Below, one piece after another: positions 44,919 through 55,603 of a DNA stretch of 64,000 nt. The notes under the pieces were generated by a model, which did no database searches, was not told the DNA's origin, and saw only the letters and a list, made by a program, of their open reading frames with translations. The first letter of the stretch is position 1. Each line of letters begins with the position of its first letter. The DNA comes from Oscillibacter valericigenes (lineage in GTDB: Bacteria > Bacillota > Clostridia > Oscillospirales > Oscillospiraceae). The stretch covers positions 1-64,000 of the forward strand of contig NZ_JAFBIV010000012.1 in assembly GCF_021531915.1 (NCBI RefSeq). The letters run 5' to 3'. The translations under genes were made by a program, and so were the position numbers.

Positions 44919-45517
44919 AAAAAGCCCGCATCGCCGTGTTTGTCTCCGGCGGCGGCACCAATCTGGAGGCGTTACTGAAGGCACAGGAAGCCGGAAAAAT
45001 CCCCCACGGGGAGATCGTCCTGGTCTGTGCCAGCAACGAGACCGCGTATGCGCTGACCCGGGCAGCCAACCATGGTGTGCCCGGCGTCGCCGTCCCTAAG
45101 AAGCAAATGACCCAGGAGGCCTTCGAGGCCGCTTTGAACGAAAAGCTGACGGAATACCGGGTGGATGTCATCATCCTGGCCGGGTTCCTGTCCATTCTGT
45201 CCGCTGATTTTGTGAAGCAGTGGCCCGACCGTATCCTCAACGTCCATCCCTCTCTGATCCCCTCCTTCTGCGGCAAGGGGATGTACGGGCTGAAGGTCCA
45301 CGAAGCAGCTCTTGCTAAGGGCGTGAAGGTCACCGGCGCCACAGTCCATCTGGTAAACGAGATTCCCGACGGCGGCCGCATCCTTCTGCAGAAGGCCGTG
45401 GAGATCCTTCCCGATGATACAGCGGAAGTCCTCCAGCGCCGGGTGATGGAGCAGGCGGAATGGGTCCTGCTCCCCCAGGCAGCAGAGATGCTGTGCAAAC
45501 AAATTACTGAGAATTGA
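44912..45517 (+). CDS. purN: Phosphoribosylglycinamide formyltransferase (folate-dependent)
   Basis: 201 residues. It formylates GAR. It has [14 protein letters not shown] (phosphate loop), [14 protein letters not shown], and [10 protein letters not shown] with the catalytic Asn and His; the third catalytic residue is D in NEIPDGG. The gene begins inside the end of purM (translational coupling). Confidence 0.96.
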   Translation: MLKKARIAVFVSGGGTNLEALLKAQEAGKIPHGEIVLVCASNETAYALTRAANHGVPGVAVPKKQMTQEAFEAALNEKLTEYRVDVIILAGFLSILSADFVKQWPDRILNVHPSLIPSFCGKGMYGLKVHEAALAKGVKVTGATVHLVNEIPDGGRILLQKAVEILPDDTAEVLQRRVMEQAEWVLLPQAAEMLCKQITEN

Positions 45518-45528
45518 GGTGCGTTTCC

Positions 45529-46707
45529 ATGAACGAACTGGAACTGAAATACGGCTGCAACCCCAACCAGAAGCCCTCCCGCATCTTCATGAAGGACGGC
45601 TCTGACCTACCCATCACGGTCCTGAACGGCAAGCCCGGCTACATCAACTTCCTGGACGCCTTCAACTCCTGGCAGCTGGTGCGGGAGCTGAAGGCCGCCA
45701 CCGGCCTGCCCTCCGCCGCTTCCTTCAAGCACGTCTCCCCCGCCGGCGCCGCCGTGGGTCTGCCCCTCAGCGACGTGGACAAGAAAATTTACTTTGTAGA
45801 CGAGGATGCGGAACTGTCCCCCATTGCCTGCGCCTACATTCGGGCCCGTGGCGCCGACCGGCTGTGCTCCTACGGCGACTGGGCGGCCCTGTCCGATGTG
45901 TGCGACGCCGCCACCGCCAACTACCTGAAAGCCGAGGTGTCCGACGGCGTCATCGCCCCCGGCTACACCGACGAGGCCCTGAAGATCCTGCGGGCCAAGA
46001 AGAAGGGCGGCTACAACGTTGTTCAGATCGACCCCGATTACATCCCCGCTCCCCAGGAGTACAAGGACGTGTTCGGCATCACCTTCCAGCAGGGCCGCAA
46101 CAACTTTAAGATTGACGAGGAACTGCTGGGCAACATTGTGACTGAGAATCATGATCTCCCCGAAGCCGCCAAGATCGACATGATCGTCTCCCTCATCACT
46201 CTGAAATACACCCAGTCCAACTCCGTCTGCTATGTGAAGGACGGTCAGGCCATCGGCGTTGGCGCCGGCCAGCAGAGCCGTATCCACTGCACCCGCCTGG
46301 CGGGCCAGAAGGCGGACAACTGGTATCTGCGGCAGCATCCCAAGGTACTGGGCCTGCAGTTCGTGGACAACATCCGCCGCCCCGACCGGGACAACGCCAT
46401 TGACATCTACACCTCCGACGAGTACGAGGACATTCTGGCCGACGGCGTGTGGCAGAACACCTTCAAGGTCAAGCCCGAAGTCCTGACCGCTGAGGAAAAG
46501 AAGGCCTGGATCGCTACCCAGTCCGGCGTGACTGTTGGCTCCGACGCTTTCTTCCCCTTCGGTGACAACGTGGAGCGTGCCCGGAAGTCCGGCGTGCAGT
46601 ACATCGCCGAGCCCGGTGGTTCCATCCGGGACGACCATGTGATCGCCACCGCCAACAAGTACGGCATCACCATGTGCTTCACCGGCATGCGGCTATTTCA
46701 TCATTAA
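45529..46707 (+). CDS. Stand-alone AICAR formyltransferase (no IMP cyclohydrolase domain)
   Basis: 392 residues corresponding to the C-terminal AICARFT half of PurH: LKYGCNPNQKPSRI, SFKHVSPAGAAVGLPL (K-H catalytic pair), TLKYTQSNSVCYV, QQSRIHCTRLAG, SDAFFPFGDNVERA and the terminal MCFTGMRLFHH. The N-terminal MGS-like IMP cyclohydrolase domain of bifunctional PurH (about 520 residues) is absent. The final ring closure must be encoded elsewhere. ATG 45529 follows GAGGTG. Confidence 0.93.
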   Translation: MNELELKYGCNPNQKPSRIFMKDGSDLPITVLNGKPGYINFLDAFNSWQLVRELKAATGLPSAASFKHVSPAGAAVGLPLSDVDKKIYFVDEDAELSPIACAYIRARGADRLCSYGDWAALSDVCDAATANYLKAEVSDGVIAPGYTDEALKILRAKKKGGYNVVQIDPDYIPAPQEYKDVFGITFQQGRNNFKIDEELLGNIVTENHDLPEAAKIDMIVSLITLKYTQSNSVCYVKDGQAIGVGAGQQSRIHCTRLAGQKADNWYLRQHPKVLGLQFVDNIRRPDRDNAIDIYTSDEYEDILADGVWQNTFKVKPEVLTAEEKKAWIATQSGVTVGSDAFFPFGDNVERARKSGVQYIAEPGGSIRDDHVIATANKYGITMCFTGMRLFHH

Positions 46708-46850
46708 AGAGGGGACTTCGTCCCCCCTTTCCCCACAAGGGGGACGCCGCATCCGTAAAGCAGCATAGCTGCTAACGGCTGCGCAGTAGATTCCCCCCAC
46801 CAGTGACGTCGGTCACTGGTGAACGCCGCCCAAGGCGGCTGAGTCAAAGT
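46708..46850. repeat. Palindrome cluster inside the purine operon
   Basis: The 263-base gap between the AICAR formyltransferase gene and purD holds several back-to-back hairpins: GTCCCCCCTT/AAGGGGGAC (about 46719-46744), CACCAGTGAC/GTCACTGGTG (about 46799-46821) and GCCGCC/GGCGGC (about 46825-46838), then the 77-bp-type repeat. There is no T-run, so they need not terminate transcription; they may process or stabilise the long mRNA. No coding capacity is apparent. Confidence 0.65.
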
Positions 46851-46926
46851 ATTTTTGTCAGGCACAGAAGGTGAATTGCCCTGCAGGGGCAAGAGAAACC
46901 CCTCTGGAGGGTGTCCTGACAAAAAT
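46851..46926 (+). repeat. 77-bp palindromic repeat, copy B (76 bp)
   Basis: Same element as 15314-15390: ATTTTTGTCAGGCAC at the left end pairs with GTGTCCTGACAAAAAT at the right. The two inner stems are conserved: TTGCCC/GGGCAA and CCCTC/GAGGG. A small TTTGCC-TCC-GGCAAA hairpin (46938-46954) follows, just before purD's ribosome site (TTAGGAGG). Confidence 0.85.
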
Positions 46927-46970
46927 GATTTAAATTCATTTGCCTCCGGCAAATTTTTAGGAGGGCTTCC

Positions 46971-48254
<1,284 letters not shown>

Positions 48255-51200
48255 ATGGTACGTCGCGTTTATGTAGAGAAAAAGCCGACCCTGCGGCAGG
48301 AGGCCGCGGGGCTGATGAACGAGCTCCGGTCTCTGCTGGGCATTTCCGCCCTGTCGGGCCTGCGCCTCATCAACCGCTACGACGTGGAGGGCCTGGACGA
48401 GGCCACCTTCCAGCGGGCGGTCCAAACCGTCTTTTCCGAGCCCCAGGTGGACCACGCCACCGCCGCTCTGCCCACCGGGGACTATACCGCCTTCGCCGTA
48501 GAGTACCTGCCCGGTCAGTTTGACCAGCGGGCCGACTCCGCCAGCCAGTGCATCCAGCTCATGACCCAGGGGGACCGCCCCGCTGTCCGCACCGCCAGGG
48601 TCTATCTGCTCTCCGGCGAGCTGACCCCTGCCGACGTGGACAAGATCAAGCACTATGTCATCAACCCCGTGGAGGCCCGGGAGGCTGGTCTGGAGACTGT
48701 GGAGACCCTCCAGATGGAATACGAGGTCCCCACCTCCGTGGAGACCATCACCGGCTTTACTTCCATGGACGAGGCCGCGCTGAGCGCCCTGCTGGACAAG
48801 CTGGGCCTTGCCATGGACCTGGACGACCTGAAGTTCCTGCAGGGCTATTTCCGGGATGACGAGCACCGAGACCCCACCATCACCGAGGTCCGGGTGGTGG
48901 ACACCTACTGGTCCGACCATTGCCGCCACACCACCTTCTCCACCCACATCGACAAGGTTGAGATTCTGGACGATGCCACCCGCGCCGCCTATGAGCGGTA
49001 TCTGGCCGCCCGGGTGGAGGTCTACGGTGAGGAGAAGGCCGCTGTCCGGCCCCAGACCCTGATGGACATGGCCACCATCGGCGCCAAGACCCTGAAAAAG
49101 CGGGGGCTGCTCGCAAACATCGACCAGAGCGAGGAAATCAACGCCTGCTCCATCCACATCACCGCCACGGTGGACGGTGAGGAGCAGGACTGGCTGCTGA
49201 TGTTCAAGAACGAGACCCACAATCACCCCACGGAGATCGAGCCCTTCGGCGGTGCCGCCACCTGCATCGGCGGCTGCATCCGGGACCCCCTGTCCGGCCG
49301 TGCCTACGTCTATCAGGCCATGCGGCTCACCGGCTGCGGCGATCCCCGCACCCCTGTTTCTGAGACCATTCCCGGCAAGCTGCCCCAGCGGAAGCTGGCC
49401 CAGACGGCAGCCGCCGGTTACTCCTCCTACGGCAATCAGATCGGCCTTGCCACCGGCCAGGTGTCCGAGGTCTATCACCCCGGCTACGTTGCCAAGCACT
49501 TGGAAGTCGGTGCTGTCGTCGGCGCCGCGCCCTCCGAAAACGTGGTCCGGGAGCGTCCCGCCCCCGGCGATGTGGTGATCCTGCTGGGCGGCCGTACCGG
49601 CCGTGACGGCATCGGCGGCGCCACCGGCTCCTCCAAGAGCCACAACCGCAAGTCCCTGACCACCATGGCCTCCGAGGTCCAGAAGGGCAACGCCCCTGAG
49701 GAGCGGAAGATCCAGCGGCTGTTCCGGGACGGCAAGGTCACCCGCCTGATCAAGCGCTGCAACGACTTCGGCGCAGGCGGCGTCTCTGTCGCCATCGGCG
49801 AGCTGGCCGATGGCCTGGAGATCAGCCTGGACGCCGTGCGGAAGAAGTACGAGGGTCTGGACGGCACCGAGCTTGCCATCTCCGAATCCCAGGAGCGGAT
49901 GGCCGTGGTGGTGGCTCCCGAAAACGCCGCCGCTTTCATCGCCGCCGCCGAGGCAGAGAATCTGGAGGCCTATCAGGTGGCCGTGGTCACCAAGAGCCCC
50001 CGCATGGTCATGAAGTGGAACGGCGCTACCATCGTGGACCTGAGCCGCGCCTTCCTGGATACCAACGGCGCCGCCAAGCATACCACGGTCCGGGTGGAAG
50101 CCAAAGACCGGGCGGATCTGGGCCGCAATGAAGCCAAGAGCCTGCGGGACATCGCCGCCAGCCTGAAGTCCGCCTCCCGCCGGGGCCTGGGCGAGCGGTT
50201 CGACGCCACCATCGGCGCAGGCAGTGTGCTGATGCCCTTCGGCGGCAAGACGCAGCGGACCCCCGCCCAGGCCATGGCCGCCCTGCTGCCGGTGCTGCCG
50301 GGTCAGGATACGGAGGACTGCTCCGTCATGGCCTGGGGCTTCGATCCCGAGGAAATGACCGTGGACCCCTATACCGGCGCCTACCATTCCGTCATCACCT
50401 CTGTTGCCAAGCTGGTGGCTGCCGGCTGCGATTATCACACCGCTTACCTGACTTTCCAGGAGTATTTTGAAAAGCTCCGGGAGGAGCCTGCGCGCTGGGG
50501 CAAGCCCTTCTCCGCTCTGCTGGGCGCTCTGGACGCTCAGCTGGATTTGAACATCGCCGCCATCGGCGGCAAGGACTCCATGTCCGGCTCCTTCCTGGAT
50601 ATGGACGTGCCCCCCACCCTGATCTCCTTCGCCATCGCTCCCTCCAAGGCGGGCAAGGTCCTGTCCGGCGAGTTCAAGGAAGCGGGCCATCCCGTGTACG
50701 TGTTCCTGTGCGACGGCACCGCCGACGGCCAGCAGGCCGCCTGGGAGGGCTTCCACGCCCTCTCCGAAGCCGGTAAGGTCCGGGCCGCCTGGGCTGTGGA
50801 AAACAGTCTGGCGGAGGCCGTCATGAACATGTCCTTCGGCAACGGCGTGGGCTTCACCGCCGACGCTACTGGGGACATCTGGTACTCCAACGCCATGCCC
50901 GGCGCCATCGTGGCGGAGCTGACGGAGGAGTTCTCCGCCGAATACGCCGCCCGTCTGGGCGTCACCACGGCGGAGCCCCTAGTCTCCATCGGCCCTGACA
51001 GCGCCCCCATTAACGAGCTGCTGGCCCTGAACGAGGGCGTGCTGGAAGATATCTATCCCAACCGTACTTCTGCGGACAACAGCCCCGTGCCCGTGATGGA
51101 GGCCCCTGCCTTCAATCGCGCCGCCCCCAAGGTGGGCATTGCCAAGCCCAAGGTACTGATCCCCGTGTTCCCCGGCACCAACTGCGAATACGACAGTGCC

Positions 51201-51944
51201 CGGGCCGTGGCTCACGCCGGTCTGGAGCCGGAGATCCTGGTGCTGAACAACCAGTCCGCCCAGGGCGTCGCTGACTCCGCTGCCCGCTTTGCCAAGGCGG
51301 CCAAGGAGAGCCAGATCATCTTCGTTCCCGGCGGCTTCTCCGGCGGCGACGAACCCGACGGCTCCGGCAAGTTCATTACCGCATTCTTCCGCAGCCCCGC
51401 CGTCAAGGACGCCACCATGGAGCTGCTGAAAAACCGGGACGGCCTGATGCTGGGCATCTGCAACGGCTTCCAGGCCCTGATCAAGCTGGGTCTGGTGCCC
51501 TACGGCGAGATCATCGACACCGATGAGACCTGCCCCACTCTGAGCTACAATGTCATCGGCCGCCACCAGTCCAAGATCGTCCGCACCCGCATCGCCTCCA
51601 ACCGCTCTCCCTGGCTGTCCCGGGTGAACGTGGGCGACGTGATCAGCGTACCCATCTCCCACGGCGAGGGCCGCTTCCTGTGCGACCAGGAGCTGCTGGC
51701 GAAGCTGGCGGAGAACGGACAGATCGCCACCCAGTACGTAGACCTGGCAGGCGTGCCCACCATGGATGTGGACTTCAACCCCAACGGCTCCGTGTGGGCT
51801 ATCGAAGGCATCACCTCTCCCGACGGCCGGGTGCTGGGCAAGATGGGCCACTCCGAGCGCATCGGCCCCGCCCTGTACCGCAACGTCCCCGGCAACTACG
51901 ACCTGCATCTGTTCGATTCCGCCAGGGATTATTTCAACATTTAA
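48255..51944 (+). CDS. purL: Phosphoribosylformylglycinamidine synthase, single-chain (PurL+PurQ)
   Basis: 1229 residues. The synthetase part contains VVDTYWSDHCRHTTF, NETHNHPTEIEPFGGAATCIGG, GGRTGRDGIGGAT and the second half-repeat with AIGGKDSMSG. The C-terminal glutaminase starts at about residue 970 (VLIPVFPGTNCEYD) and has the nucleophile in MLGICNGFQAL (about C1068) and a catalytic His in ISHGEGRF (about 1135). It therefore needs no separate PurQ, and no PurS is expected. ATG follows purD's TAA without a gap; a ribosome site lies in the purD end (GGAGGAACTG). Confidence 0.96.
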   Translation: MVRRVYVEKKPTLRQEAAGLMNELRSLLGISALSGLRLINRYDVEGLDEATFQRAVQTVFSEPQVDHATAALPTGDYTAFAVEYLPGQFDQRADSASQCIQLMTQGDRPAVRTARVYLLSGELTPADVDKIKHYVINPVEAREAGLETVETLQMEYEVPTSVETITGFTSMDEAALSALLDKLGLAMDLDDLKFLQGYFRDDEHRDPTITEVRVVDTYWSDHCRHTTFSTHIDKVEILDDATRAAYERYLAARVEVYGEEKAAVRPQTLMDMATIGAKTLKKRGLLANIDQSEEINACSIHITATVDGEEQDWLLMFKNETHNHPTEIEPFGGAATCIGGCIRDPLSGRAYVYQAMRLTGCGDPRTPVSETIPGKLPQRKLAQTAAAGYSSYGNQIGLATGQVSEVYHPGYVAKHLEVGAVVGAAPSENVVRERPAPGDVVILLGGRTGRDGIGGATGSSKSHNRKSLTTMASEVQKGNAPEERKIQRLFRDGKVTRLIKRCNDFGAGGVSVAIGELADGLEISLDAVRKKYEGLDGTELAISESQERMAVVVAPENAAAFIAAAEAENLEAYQVAVVTKSPRMVMKWNGATIVDLSRAFLDTNGAAKHTTVRVEAKDRADLGRNEAKSLRDIAASLKSASRRGLGERFDATIGAGSVLMPFGGKTQRTPAQAMAALLPVLPGQDTEDCSVMAWGFDPEEMTVDPYTGAYHSVITSVAKLVAAGCDYHTAYLTFQEYFEKLREEPARWGKPFSALLGALDAQLDLNIAAIGGKDSMSGSFLDMDVPPTLISFAIAPSKAGKVLSGEFKEAGHPVYVFLCDGTADGQQAAWEGFHALSEAGKVRAAWAVENSLAEAVMNMSFGNGVGFTADATGDIWYSNAMPGAIVAELTEEFSAEYAARLGVTTAEPLVSIGPDSAPINELLALNEGVLEDIYPNRTSADNSPVPVMEAPAFNRAAPKVGIAKPKVLIPVFPGTNCEYDSARAVAHAGLEPEILVLNNQSAQGVADSAARFAKAAKESQIIFVPGGFSGGDEPDGSGKFITAFFRSPAVKDATMELLKNRDGLMLGICNGFQALIKLGLVPYGEIIDTDETCPTLSYNVIGRHQSKIVRTRIASNRSPWLSRVNVGDVISVPISHGEGRFLCDQELLAKLAENGQIATQYVDLAGVPTMDVDFNPNGSVWAIEGITSPDGRVLGKMGHSERIGPALYRNVPGNYDLHLFDSARDYFNI

Positions 51945-51945
51945 G

Positions 51946-51973
51946 TTGCGTTTTTTCTCATTTGTGGTAAGAT
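51946..51973 (+). promoter_or_regulatory. Candidate promoter of guaB
   Basis: TTGCGT (51946), 16-base spacer ending TGTGG, TAAGAT (51968). No terminator is seen between purL and guaB, so guaB may also be read from the operon. Confidence 0.4.
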
Positions 51974-52002
51974 AATACAAATCTTTGAAGCGAGGTGGCC
52001 AC

Positions 52003-53514
52003 ATGGCTTACTATTTTACGGAACCTTCCCATACCTTCAGCGAGTACCTGCTGGTACCCGGCTACTCTGATGAAAACTGCATCCCCGCCAACGTCTCTCT
52101 CAAGACCCCGGTGGTCAAGTTCAAGAAGGGCGAGGAGTGCCCCCTGACCATGAACGTCCCCATGGTCTCCGCCGTCATGCAGTCCGTCTCCGGCGAGAAG
52201 ATGGGCATTGCTCTGGCGAAAGAGGGCGGCATCGCCTTCATCTATGTCTCCCAGCCCATTGACCAGCAGGCCGAGATGGTCCGCAAGGTCAAGAACTACA
52301 AGGCCGGCTTCGTGTTCAGCGACTCCAATCTGCGGATCACCGACACCCTGGCGGACGTTCTGGCTCTGAAAGAGCGCACCGGCCACTCCACCATGGCCGT
52401 CACCGAGGACGGCACCGGCACCGGCAAGCTGCTGGGCCTGGTGACCAGCCGTGACTACCGGGTCAGCCGCATGGACCCCGCCACGCCCGTGGCCGAGTTC
52501 ATGACCCCCGTGGAAAAGATCATCTCCGCTCCCGAGGGCACCAGTCTGAAAACCGCCAACGACATCATCTGGGACCACAAGCTGAACGCCCTGCCCATCG
52601 TCTCCAAGGACGGCCATCTGGTCTCCTTCGTGTTCCGCAAGGACTATGATTCCCACAAGGGCAACCCCCTGGAGCTGCTGGACAGCCAGAAGCGCTATGT
52701 GGTGGGCGCCGGTATCAACACCCGTGACTATGCCGAGCGTGTCCCCGCCCTGGTGGAAGCCGGCGTGGACGTGCTGGTCATGGACTCCTCCGAGGGCTAC
52801 TCCGTGTGGCAGAAGCGCTGCCTGGAGTGGATCCGGGAGCACTACGGCGACACCGTGAAGGTGGGCGCCGGCAACGTGGTGGACGGCGAGGGCTTCCGTT
52901 TCCTGGCGGACGCCGGCGCGGACTTCGTGAAGATCGGCATCGGCGGCGGCTCCATCTGCATCACCCGCGAGACCAAGGGCATTGGCCGCGGTCAGGCCAC
53001 CTCCGTCATCGACGTGGCCGCCGAGCGCGACAAGTATTTTGAGGAGACCGGTGTGTATGTGCCTATCTGCGCCGACGGCGGCATCGTGCAGGACTACCAC
53101 ATCACTCTGGCCCTTGCCATGGGCGCCGACTTCTGCATGCTGGGCCGCTACTTCTCCCGGTTCGACGAATCCCCCTCCGCCAAGGTCCTGATCGGCGGCA
53201 GCTATATGAAGGAATACTGGGGCGAGGGCAGCGCCCGTGCCCGCAACTGGCAGCGCTATGACCTGGGCGGTGCGGCGAAGCTGAGCTTTGAGGAAGGCGT
53301 GGACTCCTACGTGCCCTACGCCGGTTCCCTGTCCGACGGCATGGCCACCACCCTGGCCAAGGTCCGCTCCACCATGTGCAACTGCGGCGCGCTGACCATC
53401 CCCGAGCTGCGGGAGAAGGCCAAGCTGACCCTGGTGTCCTCCGTCTCCATCGTGGAAGGCGGCGCACACGATGTGCTGTTGAAGGATACCACCAATTCCG
53501 GCAACCGGGGCTGA
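52003..53514 (+). CDS. guaB: IMP dehydrogenase
   Basis: 503 residues. It oxidises IMP to XMP toward GMP. The barrel shows [54 protein letters not shown] (catalytic Cys in GGGSIC) and ICADGGI. A CBS pair lies at about residues 105-225. The flap reads [11 protein letters not shown] with the catalytic Arg-Tyr, followed by [15 protein letters not shown]; this wording resembles the Tritrichomonas-type IMPDH group rather than B. subtilis GuaB. ATG 52003 has GCGAGGTGG upstream. A relic of a second 3' end lies 150 bases downstream. Confidence 0.95.
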   Translation: MAYYFTEPSHTFSEYLLVPGYSDENCIPANVSLKTPVVKFKKGEECPLTMNVPMVSAVMQSVSGEKMGIALAKEGGIAFIYVSQPIDQQAEMVRKVKNYKAGFVFSDSNLRITDTLADVLALKERTGHSTMAVTEDGTGTGKLLGLVTSRDYRVSRMDPATPVAEFMTPVEKIISAPEGTSLKTANDIIWDHKLNALPIVSKDGHLVSFVFRKDYDSHKGNPLELLDSQKRYVVGAGINTRDYAERVPALVEAGVDVLVMDSSEGYSVWQKRCLEWIREHYGDTVKVGAGNVVDGEGFRFLADAGADFVKIGIGGGSICITRETKGIGRGQATSVIDVAAERDKYFEETGVYVPICADGGIVQDYHITLALAMGADFCMLGRYFSRFDESPSAKVLIGGSYMKEYWGEGSARARNWQRYDLGGAAKLSFEEGVDSYVPYAGSLSDGMATTLAKVRSTMCNCGALTIPELREKAKLTLVSSVSIVEGGAHDVLLKDTTNSGNRG

Positions 53515-53661
53515 TTTTCAGCCATACGCCTGTCTGCCGCCTTCCACATCGCGCGTCAACGCGTCCAAGTGTTTTGCCTCCGGCAAAACCTTGAAATGGA
53601 CGGGCTCGGCCCGGCCATTTGAGTCCCATGCGGGGTCCCCATGTGTCCCCGACACATGGGG

Positions 53662-53721
53662 TGCGGCGGCGCACACGACGTACCGCTGAAGGATACCACC
53701 AATTCCGGCAACCGAAGCTAA
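53662..53721 (+). pseudogene. Relic of a second guaB 3' end
   Basis: Twenty codons read [23 protein letters not shown], against [23 protein letters not shown] at the end of intact guaB. The DNA match (53461-53514 versus 53668-53721) shows 7 differences in 54 bases, mostly synonymous, including TGA versus TAA. It is therefore the tail of an older diverged copy rather than a fresh tandem duplication. Confidence 0.8.
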
Positions 53722-53732
53722 GAAACCTGCTG

Positions 53733-53767
53733 ATTTGGAGCGGCCCCTGGCCGCTCCAAATTTTTTC
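53733..53767 (+). terminator. Terminator behind the guaB relic
   Basis: TTTGGAGCGGCC, CCT, GGCCGCTCCAAA followed by TTTTTTC. Confidence 0.93.
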
Positions 53768-53844
53768 TATGAATCCCCGTAACCTTCCCTGCGTTTTCCT
53801 GACCAGATAGGTGAAAGCCTCTTTCACGGAAGGAGTGAAGTGAC

Positions 53845-54402
53845 TTGGAAGATCAGCAGATCGTGAACCTCTACTGGCAGCGCAGCTCCAACGCCATCTC
53901 GGAATCCAGTGCCAAATACGGCGGCTACTGCCATGCCATCGCATACCGCATTCTGGGCAGCTATCAAGACGCCGAGGAATGTGTCAACGACACCTGGGTC
54001 GGCGCCTGGAACGCCATGCCTGTCCACCGTCCCGCCTGTCTGACGGCATTTCTGGGCAAAATCACCCGCCGGGCGGCCTGCAACCACCTGGACGCTCTCC
54101 GGGCGGAAAAGCGGGGTAGTGGAGAGCTGCCGCTGGTGCTGGAGGAACTGGCAGACTGCGTGCCCGCCGCTTCCGACCCGGTAAAGACGGCGGAGGATGC
54201 GGAGCTGGCCCGGGCGATCAACGATTTTCTCCACCAGCTGCCGGAGCGGACCTGTAACGTGTTTTTGCGGCGGTACTGGTACGCGGAGCCGCTGGCGGAG
54301 ATCGCCGTCCGGTACGGCATGAGCGAGGGCGCCGTGAAGGCCAGCCTGTTCCGGACCCGCCAAAAACTCAGGCGCTGTTTGGAAGCGGAGGGATTGCTAT
54401 GA
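53845..54402 (+). CDS. ECF-type sigma factor, same group as the one at 31967
   Basis: 185 residues from a TTG start (GGAG nine bases upstream; no ATG fits). It shares with the 31967 protein the opening (MEDQQIVNLYWQRSSNAISE), KYGGYCHAIAYRILGSYQDAEECVNDTW and the region 4 phrase FLRRYWYAEPLAEIAVRYGMSEGAVKASLFRTRQKLR. It is coupled by ATGA to a membrane protein gene with a matching N-terminus. I see no convincing AAC...CGTC promoter here. Confidence 0.9.
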   Translation: MEDQQIVNLYWQRSSNAISESSAKYGGYCHAIAYRILGSYQDAEECVNDTWVGAWNAMPVHRPACLTAFLGKITRRAACNHLDALRAEKRGSGELPLVLEELADCVPAASDPVKTAEDAELARAINDFLHQLPERTCNVFLRRYWYAEPLAEIAVRYGMSEGAVKASLFRTRQKLRRCLEAEGLL

Positions 54403-55436
54403 CAACCGAAGAACGACTGTTCCGCGCCATCGGGGAAGCGGATGAATCTCTTCTGGAGCGCAGTGAACACTCCCGCAAAAAGCGGAGATACCTCCCCGTG
54501 GGGCTGGCCGCGGCGGCATGTTTGACGCTGGCGTTGAACGGCTATCTCTATCTGCGTTCCCCGGCTGACACCCCCGCGTCTCCTCCTGACAGCGAGGTAT
54601 CCTCGGAAGCCCCAGGCACCTCCGACGTATTGGATACGCCCCTCCAGACGCTGCGGCTCTCCGGCGGCGAGGTAGGGACCTTCTATCTCCACCAGCTGTG
54701 CGCTGACACTGCATCGGAGCACTCCGGCTTCATCCTCTATGTAGACGGGGAGAGCTACCGGCAGGTCACAAAGGACGGCGTTTACACTGTTGAGCCCCTG
54801 GTGAACATGGGGAACCTGCCCACCTGCAGCCTGGAGATCTCCCACCAGGCGGATATCACTCTGCCAGACGCCGCCCTGCTGGCAGCAGAGACCCTGGCGG
54901 AGACCTATACCGCCGTCTCGGAGCCCCGGGAGACCTCCGCAGAGAACCGTCTGCTGGTCACTGCCAGCAATGGAACCACCTGGGACGCGGAGCAGGCAGA
55001 TGTCTATCTGGTGGACGACCGGCAGGGCGGCGTGTTCATTTTGGTCTCCCGCTATTTCCTGGAGGCCGCCGAGGGCCACGGCGCCCGCTTCTCCGACATG
55101 ATCGCCACCTTTGAGGTGGTATCCTCCAAAGAGATTGCTCCCACCTGGCTGGCGGAACTGCGGGCTGCGGGCGACCGCCTGATCCCCGCCCTTTTTTCCG
55201 ATGACCTGTCCGGCGTGGCGGACCTGCTGGCAGAGGACGCCGTCATTGACGTCCATCTGGAGAAAGGCCGCAGCATTTCCGCCATCGACTACACCACCGA
55301 CAGCGACGAAAACCCTGCCCAGGCAATCATTTCCGTTCAAAGTCGGCAGTTGGAGGACTCCTGTGACTATCTGACCATTGAACTGGCATATGAAAACGGC
55401 CAATGGCTGGTGACATGGGCGGGACTTGAGAAATAA
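54399..55436 (+). CDS. Probable membrane anti-sigma factor
   Basis: 345 residues. N-terminus MTTEERLFRAIGEADESLLER parallels KAERLFRVLGLVDEDLIEEA of the protein at 32524. A basic stretch (HSRKKRRYLPVG) precedes one TM (about 34-50, LAAAACLTLALNGYLYL). The outer domain (about 60-345) has no recognised family; it contains LHQLCADTASEHSGFILYVDG and an NTF2/DUF-like end (ELRAAGDRLIPALFSDDLSG, TIELAYENGQWLVTWAG). It is the predicted inhibitor and signal receptor for the sigma factor encoded just before it. Confidence 0.72.
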   Translation: MTTEERLFRAIGEADESLLERSEHSRKKRRYLPVGLAAAACLTLALNGYLYLRSPADTPASPPDSEVSSEAPGTSDVLDTPLQTLRLSGGEVGTFYLHQLCADTASEHSGFILYVDGESYRQVTKDGVYTVEPLVNMGNLPTCSLEISHQADITLPDAALLAAETLAETYTAVSEPRETSAENRLLVTASNGTTWDAEQADVYLVDDRQGGVFILVSRYFLEAAEGHGARFSDMIATFEVVSSKEIAPTWLAELRAAGDRLIPALFSDDLSGVADLLAEDAVIDVHLEKGRSISAIDYTTDSDENPAQAIISVQSRQLEDSCDYLTIELAYENGQWLVTWAGLEK

Positions 55437-55445
55437 CAGGACTCA

Positions 55446-55481
55446 GACAGCGGCCTCCGTCTTAAGGCGGAGGCCACTGTC
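55446..55481 (+). terminator. Hairpin after the second anti-sigma gene
   Basis: GACAG-CGGCCTCCG, TCTTAAGG, CGGAGGCC-ACTGTC forms a strong stem but lacks a T-run; a weak or factor-assisted end. Confidence 0.45.
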
Positions 55482-55603
55482 TCTCCCTGCTGCGGACAGA
55501 TGTTTTTTATGTCAGCGCCTTTTTCCGCATGTATCAAATCCTGCCATGATTCCCACTTCTTCTCTCGATTTAATCGTTTATCTTTTAACTTTCCCAAAAA
55601 GGC

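Larger units (their letters stand above)
53515..53844. other. 330-base gap behind guaB with hairpins and a guaB relic
   Basis: Contents in order: a GTTTTGCC-TCC-GGCAAAAC hairpin (53571-53589, same core as the one before purD), GGCTCGGCCCGGCC, an ATGTGTC-CCC-GACACAT palindrome (53641-53657), the guaB relic (53662-53721) and a terminator (53733-53767). No complete gene is visible. Confidence 0.7.

Noticed and set aside
53571-53660. Small non-coding RNA in the guaB downstream region
   Set aside because: Hairpins are present but no promoter of its own is visible; the terminator at 53733 is enough to explain a guaB 3' untranslated region.
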